Shown in pieces: positions 39,691 to 48,617 of a stretch of 64,000 nt of DNA. The DNA lies in contig JBIKLF010000010.1 in the NCBI GenBank assembly GCA_044359955.1, positions 9,255 to 73,254 on the forward strand, read 5' to 3'. The notes under the pieces were generated by a model. It was given only the letters and a program-made list of their open reading frames with translations, ran no database searches and had not been told where the DNA came from. The stretch's first letter is position 1. Every line of letters starts with the position of its first letter. This stretch comes from JACTMZ01 sp044359955. GTDB lineage: Bacteria; Verrucomicrobiota; Verrucomicrobiia; Chthoniobacterales; JACTMZ01. Both the position numbers and the translations under genes were made by a program.

Positions 39691-42021
39691 ATGGAGAATT
39701 TTCCCATCATCATTCTCGTCGCGATCTTCGTCGCGGCGTTTCTTGCGCCGTGGCTCCATCGCGTGCTGGGGGACCGTTGCGGGCTGGTCTTGAGTCTGGT
39801 GCCGCTGGCCGGAGCGGCGGGTTACCTCATGCTGTTGCCGCAGGTCCTGGCGGGACAGGCGGTGGTGTTTCAACGCGCGTGGGTTCCTTCGCTCGGAATC
39901 TCGCTGGATTTTTACATCGATGGATTGAGCCTGCTTTTCCTGCTCCTGATCAGCGTGATCGGGGTCTTTGTCACTTGGTATGCGGCGGGTTACTTGGCCG
40001 GGAAGAAAGACCTCGGGCGGTTCTATCTTTATCTGTTCGGTTTCATGGGTGCCATGCTGGGAGTGGTCAGTTCGGATCACCTCGTGCTGCTCTTCATTTT
40101 CTGGGAGCTGACCAGTATTTCGTCCTACCTTCTCATCGGTTACTACCACAACGACCTAAAATCGCGGGCCGCGGCCTTGCAGGCTTTGCTCGTCACGGGC
40201 GCGGGTGGGCTGTGCCTGCTGGCCGGCGTGATCTTGCTCGGGAACTTGGCCGGAACCTTCAAGATCTCGGAGTTGCTGCAAATGGACGCCGCTGTTTTGG
40301 CGGCCCAACCGGGATTCACCACGATCCTCATTTTGGTTTTGCTCGGGGCGTTCACCAAGTCCGCCCAATTTCCTTTTCACTTTTGGTTGCCCAATGCCAT
40401 GGCCGCGCCGGCGCCGGTCAGCGCGTATCTCCATTCGGCCACCATGGTGAAGGCGGGCATCTTTCTCCTCGCGCGTTTGTTTCCGCTCCTCTCGGCCAGT
40501 CCGCTTTGGTTCCCCATCGTCGCTCCGGTCGGGGCAGTGACCATGATCTTGGGTGTCTTTATGGCGCTGGGTCAGAATGACCTGAAAAAGATCCTCGCTT
40601 ACACCACGGTCGCTGTTCTGGGCACGTTGACCATGCTGCTGGGGATCGGGACGGAGTTGGCGGTGAAAGCGGCCATGGCTTACCTGCTGGCCCACGCGCT
40701 CTACAAAGCGGCGCTTTTCATGACCTCCGGCTCGGTCGATCACGAAACGGGGACGCGGGATCCGGAATTGCTCGGCGGCTTGCGCCGCGTCATGCCGTTC
40801 ACCGCGGCGGCAGCCTTGATCGGAGGCTTGTCGATGGCCGGGGTGCCGATGCTGCTCGGTTTTGTCAGCAAAGAATATTTTTACAAAGCGCTGCTCGATG
40901 CGCCGGGGGCGGGCGTGTGGTGGGAAGTGCTCGGGGTCTCGGCCAGCGTGGTCATGGTGGCGCTGGCCATCACGGCGGGGATCAAGCCGTTCTGGGGTGC
41001 GCTCCAACCGACGCCGAAGCAGGCCCACGAGGCGCCCTGGACCATGTGGCTGGGACCGTTGCTTCTCGGGGCGGCGGGGATCAAGACGGGATTGTTTCCG
41101 TCCTACGCGGGCGCGGGCCTGGTCGGTCCGGCCGCGGCCGCGGTGCTGGGGGATGCGGGCTTCGTGGCCGATCTGAAACTCTGGCACGGATGGACCATGG
41201 CGCTCGGGCTGAGTGCGGTGACGGTCGTGCTCGGGTTGGCCCTTTATGCCCTGCTCCCGCGGATTCGCGCGGCGCGCGGGATTTACGAGCGACTGGCACG
41301 TTTCGGTCCGGAGCGGGGCTATGACAATCTGCTGGCCGGACTGCTCGCCTTCGCGCGTTGGCAAACGGGCGTCCTGCAGAACGGGTATCTGCGCAATTAC
41401 ATCATGACCGTGGTGCTCTTCACCGTGGTTCTGGTCGGCTGGATGTTGCCCGGCGTGGTGCCCTCGCCCGATTGGAGCACGATGGTGCGACCGAATGTGC
41501 TGACCGTCACGGTCTGCCTTCTGATCATGGCCGGCGCGGTTTTTGCCTGCCTGACCAGTTCACGTTTCACCGCGATCCTCGCCCTCGGGGTGGTCGGGAT
41601 CGGGATTGCCATGCTTTACTTCATGTTCAGCGCGCCGGATCTGGCCATGACGCAGGTGCTGGTCGAAACGCTGACCTTGGTGCTCTTCGTGCTGGCCTTT
41701 TACCGGCTGCCGGTTTTCGGGAACTACTCGAAGAAAGCGGTCAAGGTGCGTGATGCGCTGGTGGCCGCGGTTTTTGGCACGGTCATGGCCATGGTCGTGC
41801 TGGTCGAGCAGTCCTCGCGGGCGGCGGACAACAATGTGTCGCGTTTCATGAGCGAGAACAGCCTCACTCTGGCCAACGGGCGCAATGTGGTGAACGTCAT
41901 CCTCGTCGATTTCCGCGCCCTCGACACGCTGGGCGAAATCACGGTGCTGGCCATCGCGGCGTTGGGAGTTTTTGCCATGATGCGGCTGCGTCCGGGTTCC
42001 AAGAAGGAGGACGGCAAATGA
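39691..42021 (+). CDS. mrpA: Mrp cation/proton antiporter subunit A
   Basis: 776 residues from ATG39691. A very hydrophobic multi-span protein, homologous to complex I NuoL. The conserved quinone/antiporter block (DLKSRAAALQALLVTGAGGL, PFHFWLPNAMAAPAPVSAYL, HSATMVKAGIFLLARL, LKKILAYTTVAVLGTLTMLL) is followed by the extra C-terminal MrpA part (FSAPDLAMTQVLVETLTLVL, VILVDFRALDTLGEITVLAI). Subunit of the seven-part Na+/H+ antiporter of the cytoplasmic membrane. Its stop overlaps mrpB (ATGA). Confidence 0.94.
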   Translation: MENFPIIILVAIFVAAFLAPWLHRVLGDRCGLVLSLVPLAGAAGYLMLLPQVLAGQAVVFQRAWVPSLGISLDFYIDGLSLLFLLLISVIGVFVTWYAAGYLAGKKDLGRFYLYLFGFMGAMLGVVSSDHLVLLFIFWELTSISSYLLIGYYHNDLKSRAAALQALLVTGAGGLCLLAGVILLGNLAGTFKISELLQMDAAVLAAQPGFTTILILVLLGAFTKSAQFPFHFWLPNAMAAPAPVSAYLHSATMVKAGIFLLARLFPLLSASPLWFPIVAPVGAVTMILGVFMALGQNDLKKILAYTTVAVLGTLTMLLGIGTELAVKAAMAYLLAHALYKAALFMTSGSVDHETGTRDPELLGGLRRVMPFTAAAALIGGLSMAGVPMLLGFVSKEYFYKALLDAPGAGVWWEVLGVSASVVMVALAITAGIKPFWGALQPTPKQAHEAPWTMWLGPLLLGAAGIKTGLFPSYAGAGLVGPAAAAVLGDAGFVADLKLWHGWTMALGLSAVTVVLGLALYALLPRIRAARGIYERLARFGPERGYDNLLAGLLAFARWQTGVLQNGYLRNYIMTVVLFTVVLVGWMLPGVVPSPDWSTMVRPNVLTVTVCLLIMAGAVFACLTSSRFTAILALGVVGIGIAMLYFMFSAPDLAMTQVLVETLTLVLFVLAFYRLPVFGNYSKKAVKVRDALVAAVFGTVMAMVVLVEQSSRAADNNVSRFMSENSLTLANGRNVVNVILVDFRALDTLGEITVLAIAALGVFAMMRLRPGSKKEDGK

Positions 42022-42443
42022 ACAGCGTGATTTTGGCCACGGTGAGTCGCTTGCTCACGGGTGTGCTGTTGGTCTTTTCGGTCTTTCTCCTCTTGCGCGG
42101 GCACAACCTGCCGGGTGGCGGGTTTTCCGGCGGACTGGTGGCGGCGAGTGCGTTCGTGCTTTTCGCCTTTGCCAGCGGATTCCCCGCGGCCCGGAGCATG
42201 CTGTTTTTCCCGCCGCACGTCATCATCGGGTTCGGCTTGGTCGTGGCGATTGTCGCCGGGTTGGCCGGAAATGTGGCAGGACTGCCGTTTCTCACCGGCT
42301 TGTGGGACAAGACGCCCTTGCCGGTGATCGGCAAACTCGGGACGCCGTTGCTCTTCGATATCGGGGTTTATTTCGCCGTGCTCGGGGTGACCACGCTGAT
42401 CGTTTTCAGCTTGGGTGAGGATGCGGAGGAGGAGGAGGACTGA
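42018..42443 (+). CDS. mrpB: Mrp cation/proton antiporter subunit B
   Basis: 141 residues, about four membrane spans. LLRGHNLPGGGFSGGLVAAS is the MnhB/MrpB signature, and LFDIGVYFAVLGVTTLIVFS forms the last span. The end is strongly acidic (EDAEEEED). Overlaps mrpA by 4 nt; mrpC follows after 2 nt. Confidence 0.93.
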   Translation: MNSVILATVSRLLTGVLLVFSVFLLLRGHNLPGGGFSGGLVAASAFVLFAFASGFPAARSMLFFPPHVIIGFGLVVAIVAGLAGNVAGLPFLTGLWDKTPLPVIGKLGTPLLFDIGVYFAVLGVTTLIVFSLGEDAEEEED

Positions 42444-42445
42444 CC

Positions 42446-42796
42446 ATGGAATTCCTCTTGGCCATCACGATCGGCGTGCTCTACGCGGCGGCTTTTTACC
42501 TGCTTTTGCGGCGCGGTGTGGTGCGCATCATTCTCGGCATCGCCTTGTTGAGCCAAGCGGTCAATTTGCTCATTTTCACGGCGGGCGGTTTGCGCGAGGG
42601 CGGGGTGCCCTTCATCGCGGAGGGTCAGACTGACCTGGCCGCGACCAGTGCTGATCCGTTGCCGCAGGCGCTGATTCTCACCGCGATCGTGATCAGCTTC
42701 GGGGTGCTCGCCTTCACTCTGGCCATGGTGCATCGCGCGGATCAGGCCACGGGAACCGATGACGTGGATGATTTGAAAGGGACGGACCAGACATGA
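42446..42796 (+). CDS. mrpC: Mrp cation/proton antiporter subunit C
   Basis: 116 residues, three membrane spans, a NuoK-like subunit: RRGVVRIILGIALLSQAVNL, then DPLPQALILTAIVISFGVLA. Contains the Glu-poor loop typical of MrpC and an acidic C-terminus. Overlaps mrpD by 4 nt. Confidence 0.93.
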   Translation: MEFLLAITIGVLYAAAFYLLLRRGVVRIILGIALLSQAVNLLIFTAGGLREGGVPFIAEGQTDLAATSADPLPQALILTAIVISFGVLAFTLAMVHRADQATGTDDVDDLKGTDQT

Positions 42797-44307
42797 ACGC
42801 GCTGACGCTGGCTCTCCTGACCCCGCTGGTCACGGCGGTGCTCTGCCTCTTTTCCCTGCGCTCCCTGCCGCTACAGCGCTTTTTCGGTGTGGCGGGGATG
42901 GCCGTGCTGCTCGGGGTCGCGCTGCGCTTGATGGCCGAGGTGGGCGACGGGACGATTGAAGTGGTGCGTTTCGGCAACTGGCCGGCGCCCTTCGGCATCG
43001 TTCTGGTGGCGGATCTGCTGGCCGGCATCATGGTGCTGGTTTCGGCCATCATTGGTCTGGCCGTCGCAATCTACTCGATCGCCGATGTGGACGCGCGGCG
43101 GGTGCGGTTCGGGTATTACGCGTTTCTGCACTTCATGATGTTCGGGGTGTGCGGGGCCTTCCTCACGGGGGATATCTTCAACTTGTTCGTCTGGTTTGAG
43201 GTGATGCTGATCAGCTCGTTCGTCCTGATGAGCCTCGGCGGGGAAAAGCCTCAGATGGAGGGCGCGGTGAAATACGTCACCCTCAACCTCATTTCCTCGA
43301 GCTTCTTTCTCGCGGCGTGCGGCATTCTCTACGGTCAGACCGGCACACTGAACATGGCGGACCTGGCTTTGACCGCACGGGAGATGCGTCCGGAGTTGCT
43401 CACCATGACGGCGATGCTTTTTCTGGTGGCCTTCGGGCTCAAGGCGGCAATTTTCCCGCTCTTTTTCTGGCTACCGGCGTCTTATCACACGCCGCCGGTC
43501 GCGGTGTCGGCGATTTTTGCCGGCCTGCTGACCAAGGTCGGCGTGTATGCCCTGGTCCGGGTCTTCACCCTGATCTTCACCGAAGACGTGCTCTTCACCC
43601 ACGGGCTGCTCTTGGTGCTGGCCGGGTTCACCATGGTGACCGGTGTGTTGGGGGCCATGGTGCAATTCGATTTCCGCCGGTTGCTCTCCTTCCACATCAT
43701 CAGCCAGATCGGCTACATGGTGCTGGGCTTGGCGCTTTTCACCCCGCTGGCCATGGCGGGGACGGTGTTCTACCTTTTCCATCACATCGTGGTGAAGGCG
43801 AACTTGTTCCTCATCAGCGGGATCACGGCGCGCTACGGGGGATCGTTTAACTTGAAAAAGTTGGGCGGTTTTTACGCGGCGACGCCGCTCCTGGCGCTGT
43901 TGTTTTTCATTCCGGCCATGTCGCTCGGCGGGATTCCGCCGCTCTCGGGATTTTTCGCCAAGTTCGCCGTGGTGAAGGCCGGTTTGGCCGGGGACACCAT
44001 GTTCGGCGGATGGGCCACGGTCTTGGCCGTGGTGGCCTTGGCGGTCGGACTGCTTACTTTGTTTTCCATGACAAAGATCTGGGCGGAAGTTTTCTGGAAG
44101 CCGGCTCCGGAGGGGCATGCGCCGCACCCGGGCAATGTTCCGCCCGCGGAAAGATTCCTGCTCCTTGCCCCGGTTGCCGCGCTGGCCGCCTTGACCCTGG
44201 CCATCGGATTTTTCCCGCAATATTTCTTCGATTTCGCGGCCCGCTCGGCCGAGCAGTTGTTGCAACCGGAGATTTACATCAACGCCGTGCTGGGGAGGAC
44301 AAACTGA
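42793..44307 (+). CDS. mrpD: Mrp cation/proton antiporter subunit D
   Basis: 504 residues, NuoM/NuoN-like with about 14 spans. Family blocks: FNLFVWFEVMLISSFVLMSL (conserved Glu in the first half), KAAIFPLFFWLPASYHTPPV, FRRLLSFHIISQIGYMVLGL and HHIVVKANLFLISG. The second large antiporter-like subunit after MrpA. Overlaps mrpC by 4 nt; mrpE follows after 1 nt. Confidence 0.94.
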   Translation: MNALTLALLTPLVTAVLCLFSLRSLPLQRFFGVAGMAVLLGVALRLMAEVGDGTIEVVRFGNWPAPFGIVLVADLLAGIMVLVSAIIGLAVAIYSIADVDARRVRFGYYAFLHFMMFGVCGAFLTGDIFNLFVWFEVMLISSFVLMSLGGEKPQMEGAVKYVTLNLISSSFFLAACGILYGQTGTLNMADLALTAREMRPELLTMTAMLFLVAFGLKAAIFPLFFWLPASYHTPPVAVSAIFAGLLTKVGVYALVRVFTLIFTEDVLFTHGLLLVLAGFTMVTGVLGAMVQFDFRRLLSFHIISQIGYMVLGLALFTPLAMAGTVFYLFHHIVVKANLFLISGITARYGGSFNLKKLGGFYAATPLLALLFFIPAMSLGGIPPLSGFFAKFAVVKAGLAGDTMFGGWATVLAVVALAVGLLTLFSMTKIWAEVFWKPAPEGHAPHPGNVPPAERFLLLAPVAALAALTLAIGFFPQYFFDFAARSAEQLLQPEIYINAVLGRTN

Positions 44308-44308
44308 C

Positions 44309-44782
44309 ATGTATGCGGCGATCAATCTGATCCTCACGCTGGTCTGGTCCGGCCTGCTCGGCGGCATCACCCTGTCCAATCTGGTCTCCGGGTTTGTCGT
44401 CAGCTACTTCCTCCTTTGGCTGGTCACGCGCGGTCAGCGCGGGCATGACGGCTACTTCGGAAAATTGCCGCGGGTCTTGGGTTTTATCGGTTACTATCTC
44501 TGGGAGCTGATCAAATCGAATGCCATCATCGCCTACGACGTGCTGACCCCGACGCACCACATGAAGCCGGGGGTGATCGGCATCCCGATCGAGGCGAAGA
44601 CCGACCTCGAGATCACCGCGCTGGCCAACCTGATCACCATGACGCCGGGCACGCTCAGTCTCGACATTTCGCCCGACCGCAAGACGCTCTACGTGCACGC
44701 CATGTATATCCATGACCCCGAGGAATTGCGCCGCGACATCAAAGAAAACTTCGAGCCCCGGGTGCTCGCTCTCTTGAGATAA
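44309..44782 (+). CDS. mrpE: Mrp cation/proton antiporter subunit E
   Basis: 157 residues: two N-terminal spans and a cytosolic C-terminal domain. LLWLVTRG, YYLWELIKSNAIIAYDVLTP, LANLITMTPGTLSLDIS and YVHAMYIHDPEEL match MnhE/MrpE. Starts 1 nt after mrpD; mrpF follows after 3 nt. Confidence 0.93.
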   Translation: MYAAINLILTLVWSGLLGGITLSNLVSGFVVSYFLLWLVTRGQRGHDGYFGKLPRVLGFIGYYLWELIKSNAIIAYDVLTPTHHMKPGVIGIPIEAKTDLEITALANLITMTPGTLSLDISPDRKTLYVHAMYIHDPEELRRDIKENFEPRVLALLR

Positions 44783-44785
44783 ACC

Positions 44786-45067
44786 ATGGAAAGCACGCCC
44801 GCTCTCATCATGGTGGCCTGGGTGGCCGGCGCCATCCTTTCGCTCGGCATGATTTTGACCTTCATCCGCGTGGTGGCCGGACCGACGCTGGCTGACCGGG
44901 TCGTGGCCATTGATGCGTTGGCCACCATGGTGATCGGAGTGCTCGTGCTCACCTCGATCGTCACCGGCACCGCGCTATTGCTCGATATCGCGCTGGCCAT
45001 TGCTCTGGTGGTTTTTCTCGGCACGATCGCCATGGCCACCACGATCGAAAGGGGGGTTTTCAAATGA
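44786..45067 (+). CDS. mrpF: Mrp cation/proton antiporter subunit F
   Basis: 93 residues, three membrane spans. The core FIRVVAGPTLADRVVAIDAL is the MrpF/PhaF hallmark, including the conserved Asp in the middle span (LLLDIALAIALVVFLGTIAM). Overlaps mrpG by 4 nt. Confidence 0.93.
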   Translation: MESTPALIMVAWVAGAILSLGMILTFIRVVAGPTLADRVVAIDALATMVIGVLVLTSIVTGTALLLDIALAIALVVFLGTIAMATTIERGVFK

Positions 45068-45438
45068 TCTGGGTGATCGGCGGCTGTCTGGTCATCGGGG
45101 CGTTCCTCATGTTTCTCACGGGGCTGGGGCTGGTGCGTATGCCGGACATTTTCACCCGCATGCATGCGGCGACGAAGAGCGCCTCGCTCGGGGTGGCGCT
45201 CTTGCTCTTGGCGGCGGCGTTGTTTTTCCAAGAGACGATGGTGGTGACCAAAGCGGTGGTGACCATCGTGTTCATCTTTCTCACCGCGCCGGTGGCAGCC
45301 AGTCTGCTCGGACGCGCGGCCTATGCGCGGCGCACGCCGCTGTGGGAACACTCGGTGTTGGATGAGGGACGCGATCACATCGCGGTCCGTCCGGGTCCGC
45401 GGCCGGATCAGGTCGAGAGAACCAGCCAGGACACGTAG
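45064..45438 (+). CDS. mrpG: Mrp cation/proton antiporter subunit G
   Basis: 124 residues, three spans. LTGLGLVRMPDIFTRMHAAT and KSASLGVALLLLAAALFF are the MrpG/MnhG blocks. The C-terminus is longer and more polar than the core needs (DHIAVRPGPRPDQVERTSQD). Its last 31 nt overlap, in antisense, the end of the Ca2+/Na+ exchanger gene. It completes the mrpABCDEFG operon in canonical order. Confidence 0.93.
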   Translation: MIWVIGGCLVIGAFLMFLTGLGLVRMPDIFTRMHAATKSASLGVALLLLAAALFFQETMVVTKAVVTIVFIFLTAPVAASLLGRAAYARRTPLWEHSVLDEGRDHIAVRPGPRPDQVERTSQDT

Positions 45439-46358
45439 GCGGCGTAGCCGGCGAGAAGGATGGCACCTTCGAGGCGTGTGATGCGTTTTTGGTGGTAGGC
45501 CATGGGCCAGAGGACGAGGGCAAAGACCGCCATGACGGCATAGTCGACCAAGCTGATGCCCGACGCGGCGAGCGGAGTGGCCATGGCAGTGATGCCGAGG
45601 ATGCCGAGGAGATTGAAAATGTTCGACCCGACGATGTTGCCCACCGCGATGTCCGCTTCTTTTTTGATCGCGGCGACGAGTGAAGTGGCCAATTCCGGCA
45701 GGCTCGTGCCGACCGCGATGACGGTCAGTCCGATGAGGGCTTCACTCCAACCGAAGGCCCGCGCGATGACCACGGCGCCGTCGACCAGAAAGCGCGCTCC
45801 GAAGATGAGAAGAACAAGGCCGCCCGCGACCATGAGAAGATCGATGAACAATCCTCGCTTGGAAGCCTTCACCTCCGTGTCGAATTCGGCCCCGAGGGCG
45901 TCGGCCGGCTGGCGTCGGGCCAGATAGACGCTGAAAACAACGTAAGCGAGAAGCAAGGCGAAGAGGATGATTCCCTCGGCCATTCCGAGGGTGCCGTCCC
46001 ATAGGAGGAAAGTGGTGAATGCGGTGACGGCGATCATGATCGGGATATCGATCCGCACGATTTGCGAGGTGGTGGCGATGGGGGTGACGAGGGCGCAGAT
46101 GCCGAGGATCAGTCCGATGTTGCAAATATTGGAACCAACCACGTTGCCCACGCTGATGTTGCCTTGGCCGGCCAAGCCGGCCTTGAGGCTGACGACCAGT
46201 TCCGGTGAGCTGGTGCCGAAGGCGACCACGGTGAGGCCGATGACGAGCGGGGAGAGTCCGAGGCGCAGGGCCAGCGACGAACTGCCGCGCACGAGCGCTT
46301 CCGCGCCGTAGTAGAGGAGGACGAGCCCGAGGGCCAAGTAGAGGATGGCAAGGGTCAT
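45408..46358 (-). CDS. Calcium/sodium antiporter (YrbG/CaCA family)
   Basis: 316 residues, ten predicted spans in two inverted repeats. The alpha repeats are textbook: GTSSPELVVSLKAGLAGQGN then VGNVVGSNICNIGL, and GTSLPELATSLVAAIKKEAD then VGNIVGSNIFNLLG. Exchanges Ca2+ for Na+ (or K+) across the inner membrane. It converges on mrpG with a 31-nt tail-to-tail overlap; since Mrp restores the Na+ gradient the exchanger would use, the neighbours fit functionally. Confidence 0.92.
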   Translation of the reverse strand: MTLAILYLALGLVLLYYGAEALVRGSSSLALRLGLSPLVIGLTVVAFGTSSPELVVSLKAGLAGQGNISVGNVVGSNICNIGLILGICALVTPIATTSQIVRIDIPIMIAVTAFTTFLLWDGTLGMAEGIILFALLLAYVVFSVYLARRQPADALGAEFDTEVKASKRGLFIDLLMVAGGLVLLIFGARFLVDGAVVIARAFGWSEALIGLTVIAVGTSLPELATSLVAAIKKEADIAVGNIVGSNIFNLLGILGITAMATPLAASGISLVDYAVMAVFALVLWPMAYHQKRITRLEGAILLAGYAAYVSWLVLST

Positions 46359-46426
46359 GGCAAGCGGGGAGATTTAGCGGTTGTCGGGCGGGAGATAAAG
46401 GAGAAGTGGAACGGCAAGGGAGGGAG

Positions 46427-46457
46427 TTTTAAGTTTTAGGTTTGTAAGTTTTAAGTG
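46427..46457 (+). repeat. 31-nt AT-rich repeat (ttttaagttttagg), copy 1
   Basis: Identical 31 nt at 48456-48486 (ttttaagttttaggtttgta and agttttaagtg). Both copies are followed by a cggcgggtg-like remnant of the ccctgaacccgcgcg family and lie in gaps before a gene start. The gap 46359-46605 has nothing else recognisable. Confidence 0.65.
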
Positions 46458-46605
46458 GTTGGAGGGGCACACTGGCGGGTGGGTGCTGGGGGTAACTGGG
46501 GGGATTGCCCTCATTCAGGGCGCGCGGCGGGTCCGGAGGCCCCGCCGCACCTTAAGAGGGCTGGCGATATTTGGGTTCCGGCTGTTGTGAGCTGGCGCTA
46601 CAAAT

Positions 46606-47457
46606 GTGGGGGTGAAGGCTCCTTTTGCTCCGAAGCTTGATGCCGCGCTTTTGGTCCTGGCGCATGGGTCGAGTGTCAATGCGACGTCGAGCCGGCCAAC
46701 GCGGGAATTGACGGAGCGGCTATGGGACTCGGGGTTGTTCGGGGAGGTGGCTTGCGGGTTTTGGAAGGAGAGGCCGGGGCTGCGGGAGGCTTTGGACCGT
46801 CTGACCAAGCCGGAGATTTTCATCGTGCCGAATTTCACGGTCGAGGGGTATTTCGTGCGCAATGTGATTCCGAAAGAACTCGGGCTGACCGGACCGGTGA
46901 CCAAAAATGACAAGGGACAGGTTCTGCGGTTGTGTTTGCCGGTTGGGGGGCATCCGCGCATGACCGAAGTGCTGCTGCATCGCGCACGGGAGGTGGCGCC
47001 GGGGGTGGATTATGCGCAGGCGGCGTTGCTCGTGCTGGGCCACGGCACGCCGCTCGATACGCGGAGTTCGGAGGCGGTCGAGGCGCAGGTGGAGGCGATC
47101 CGGGCGCGCGGGATTTTTGCGGAGGTGCACGGGGCGTTTATGGAGACGCCGCCGAAGATCGAGGACTGGCGCGCGATCACGGCCTGCCGGGAGGTGATTG
47201 CGGTGCCGTTTTTCATCGCGGACGGTTTGCACAGCGACGAGGATATTCCGGGGTTGCTGGGCATCGCGGGCGGCGGCGATGCGGTCGAGCGGGAGCGGAA
47301 GAATCCGCATCTGCTCGACGGGCGGCGGCTGTTTTATTCGCGGGCGGTGGGGACGGATCCGGGGATGGCAGAGGTGATGCTTGATCAGGTGCACTCGTGG
47401 GAACTGTGCGCCAAGGGAATCCCGCGAAACGGGGAGACAGCGGGCGCCGGGGTGTGA
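46606..47457 (+). CDS. CbiX/sirohydrochlorin chelatase-like protein
   Basis: 283 residues (GTG46606; GTG46612 is equally possible). Two tandem CbiX-type halves: LVLAHGSSVNATSSRPTREL in the first and LVLGHGTPLDTRSSEAVEAQ in the second, each with the metal-site His; EVIAVPFFIADGLHSDEDIP follows. Family members insert Co2+ or Fe2+ into sirohydrochlorin for cobalamin or siroheme. No other tetrapyrrole genes are nearby, so the exact reaction is open. Confidence 0.83.
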   Translation: MGVKAPFAPKLDAALLVLAHGSSVNATSSRPTRELTERLWDSGLFGEVACGFWKERPGLREALDRLTKPEIFIVPNFTVEGYFVRNVIPKELGLTGPVTKNDKGQVLRLCLPVGGHPRMTEVLLHRAREVAPGVDYAQAALLVLGHGTPLDTRSSEAVEAQVEAIRARGIFAEVHGAFMETPPKIEDWRAITACREVIAVPFFIADGLHSDEDIPGLLGIAGGGDAVERERKNPHLLDGRRLFYSRAVGTDPGMAEVMLDQVHSWELCAKGIPRNGETAGAGV

Positions 47458-47469
47458 TAGGGATAGTGC

Positions 47470-47850
47470 ATGGTCACGAAATTGCTCCACACGCGCTACC
47501 GGGTCGCCGATCTCGAGAAGACGGTGAATTTTTACAAGGACGTGCTGGGGCTGGAGGAGATCCGGCGGCACAAATCGCCGCGCGGGTCGGAGTTGGTTTT
47601 TTTGAAGACGCCGCAAAGCGAGGAGTTGATTGAGATTTGCTGTTACCCGGGAAGCGGTCCGGTGGTGATCGGTCCGGATCTGACGCATTTGGCTTTCGAG
47701 GTGGAGGATTTGGAGAAATTCGCCCAGGACGCGGCGGCCAAGGGCTATCCGTTGTCGGACGGTCCGACCACCTCGTCGACCGGCACGACGTTCGCTTTCA
47801 TCGACGCGCCCGAAGGCTACGAGATCGAGTTGATCCAGGCGCCGCAATAG
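47470..47850 (+). CDS. VOC-superfamily protein (glyoxalase I-like)
   Basis: 126 residues. Paired beta-alpha-beta-beta-beta units: LLHTRYRVADLEKTVNFYKD then VLGLEE in the first, and DLTHLAFEVEDLEKFAQDAA then FAFIDAPEGYEIELIQ in the second. Candidate metal ligands (His7, Glu in the strand SEELIEIC, His in the second half, Glu near the end) match lactoylglutathione lyase. Glyoxalase activity is plausible; other VOC reactions are possible. Lies 12 nt after the CbiX-like gene. Confidence 0.82.
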   Translation: MVTKLLHTRYRVADLEKTVNFYKDVLGLEEIRRHKSPRGSELVFLKTPQSEELIEICCYPGSGPVVIGPDLTHLAFEVEDLEKFAQDAAAKGYPLSDGPTTSSTGTTFAFIDAPEGYEIELIQAPQ

Positions 47851-47860
47851 TCGCAGCTTT

Positions 47861-48127
47861 ATGGAATTCGACTGGCTCGACGCTCCCTTCGACCTCAAGG
47901 CGTTGACGCCGCGGGCTATCGAGGAATCGTTCGAGGATCCGTTCAGTCTGCGGTTGTTGCCGGATTACGAGAGCGGCGAGGCGCGGTATTTCAACCTCGG
48001 CCGGTCGTCCGAGGGGCGGGGGATTTTCAGCGTGTTTTGGACGGATGGAAAAACGGTGCGGGTCATTGCGGCGCGGCCGATGGCGAAAGATGAAGAGAAT
48101 TTTTTCGAAAGGAAGAACGATGAATAG
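47861..48127 (+). CDS. BrnT-family toxin, copy 1
   Basis: 88 residues. Starts MEFDWLDAPFDLKALTPRAI, with the BrnT pattern (x-F-x-W, helical E-x-F-x-DPF, then R-xx-LG, ISV-type strands IFSVFWTDGKTVRVIAARPM and basic ending). BrnT is a RelE-fold ribonuclease. The gene comes before the antitoxin and overlaps it by 8 nt, the usual BrnTA order. Confidence 0.78.
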   Translation: MEFDWLDAPFDLKALTPRAIEESFEDPFSLRLLPDYESGEARYFNLGRSSEGRGIFSVFWTDGKTVRVIAARPMAKDEENFFERKNDE

Positions 48128-48404
48128 CGGGGAGCGGGAGTTGCGTGCGTTGCGGGCGTGGTCCGAGGTGCCGTCCTTCGACGACGAGCGGGCGGAGGCG
48201 GCGTTCTGGCTGACGCACAGCTTGGATCCCAAATTGATGAATGCGTCGATCCCCAAGAGTGATGCGAGGGAGTCGGCCACGGTGACCTTGCGGTTCGATC
48301 CGCGGATGCTGGCGCGGATCAAACGCGTGGCGCGGTCGCGGTATTTGAATTACCAGAGCATGATCAAGCAGTGGTTGGCGGAGAGGCTGGAGAAGGAGGG
48401 CTGA
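48120..48404 (+). CDS. BrnA/CopG-type antitoxin, copy 1
   Basis: 94 residues from ATG48120. The C-terminal half is a ribbon-helix-helix domain: ATVTLRFDPRMLARIKRVAR, then SRYLNYQSMIKQWLAERLEK. The N-terminal part (REL-ALRAWSEVPSFDDERAEA) provides the toxin-binding arm. Expected to repress its own operon together with BrnT. Confidence 0.78.
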   Translation: MNSGERELRALRAWSEVPSFDDERAEAAFWLTHSLDPKLMNASIPKSDARESATVTLRFDPRMLARIKRVARSRYLNYQSMIKQWLAERLEKEG

Positions 48405-48407
48405 AAG

Positions 48408-48486
48408 CTGAGACCTGAAACCTGAGTGAAGGGGTGTGGGGGGAGGGGGAGGGGGTTTTAAGTTTTAGGTTTGTAAGTTTTAAGTG
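48408..48486. repeat. Composite repeat: ctgagacctgaaacctgagt unit joined to the 31-nt AT-rich unit
   Basis: The first part belongs to a family with variants near 2283, 3349, 49731, 52407 and 54298. The second part (48456-48486) is identical to 46427-46457. The gap 48405-48617 ends with the strong ribosome site aaggag (48601-48606) of alanine dehydrogenase. Confidence 0.6.
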
Positions 48487-48617
48487 CTTGGGGAGTCGCG
48501 TTGGCGGGTGTTGAAAAATCGACGAGGGGAGCTTTGGTATCGGCTCCTGCCGATGAGCTTGGCTGCGACGGGCGTGGACTGGCGCTACAGGTGGGGGTAT
48601 AAGGAGTTATTCCCCTG

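Noticed and set aside
39487..40149. Upstream extension of the 101-residue Cys-rich protein
   Set aside because: It lies antisense to mrpA and reads as low-complexity R/Q/H. The internal ATG39486 with a clear signal peptide is preferred.
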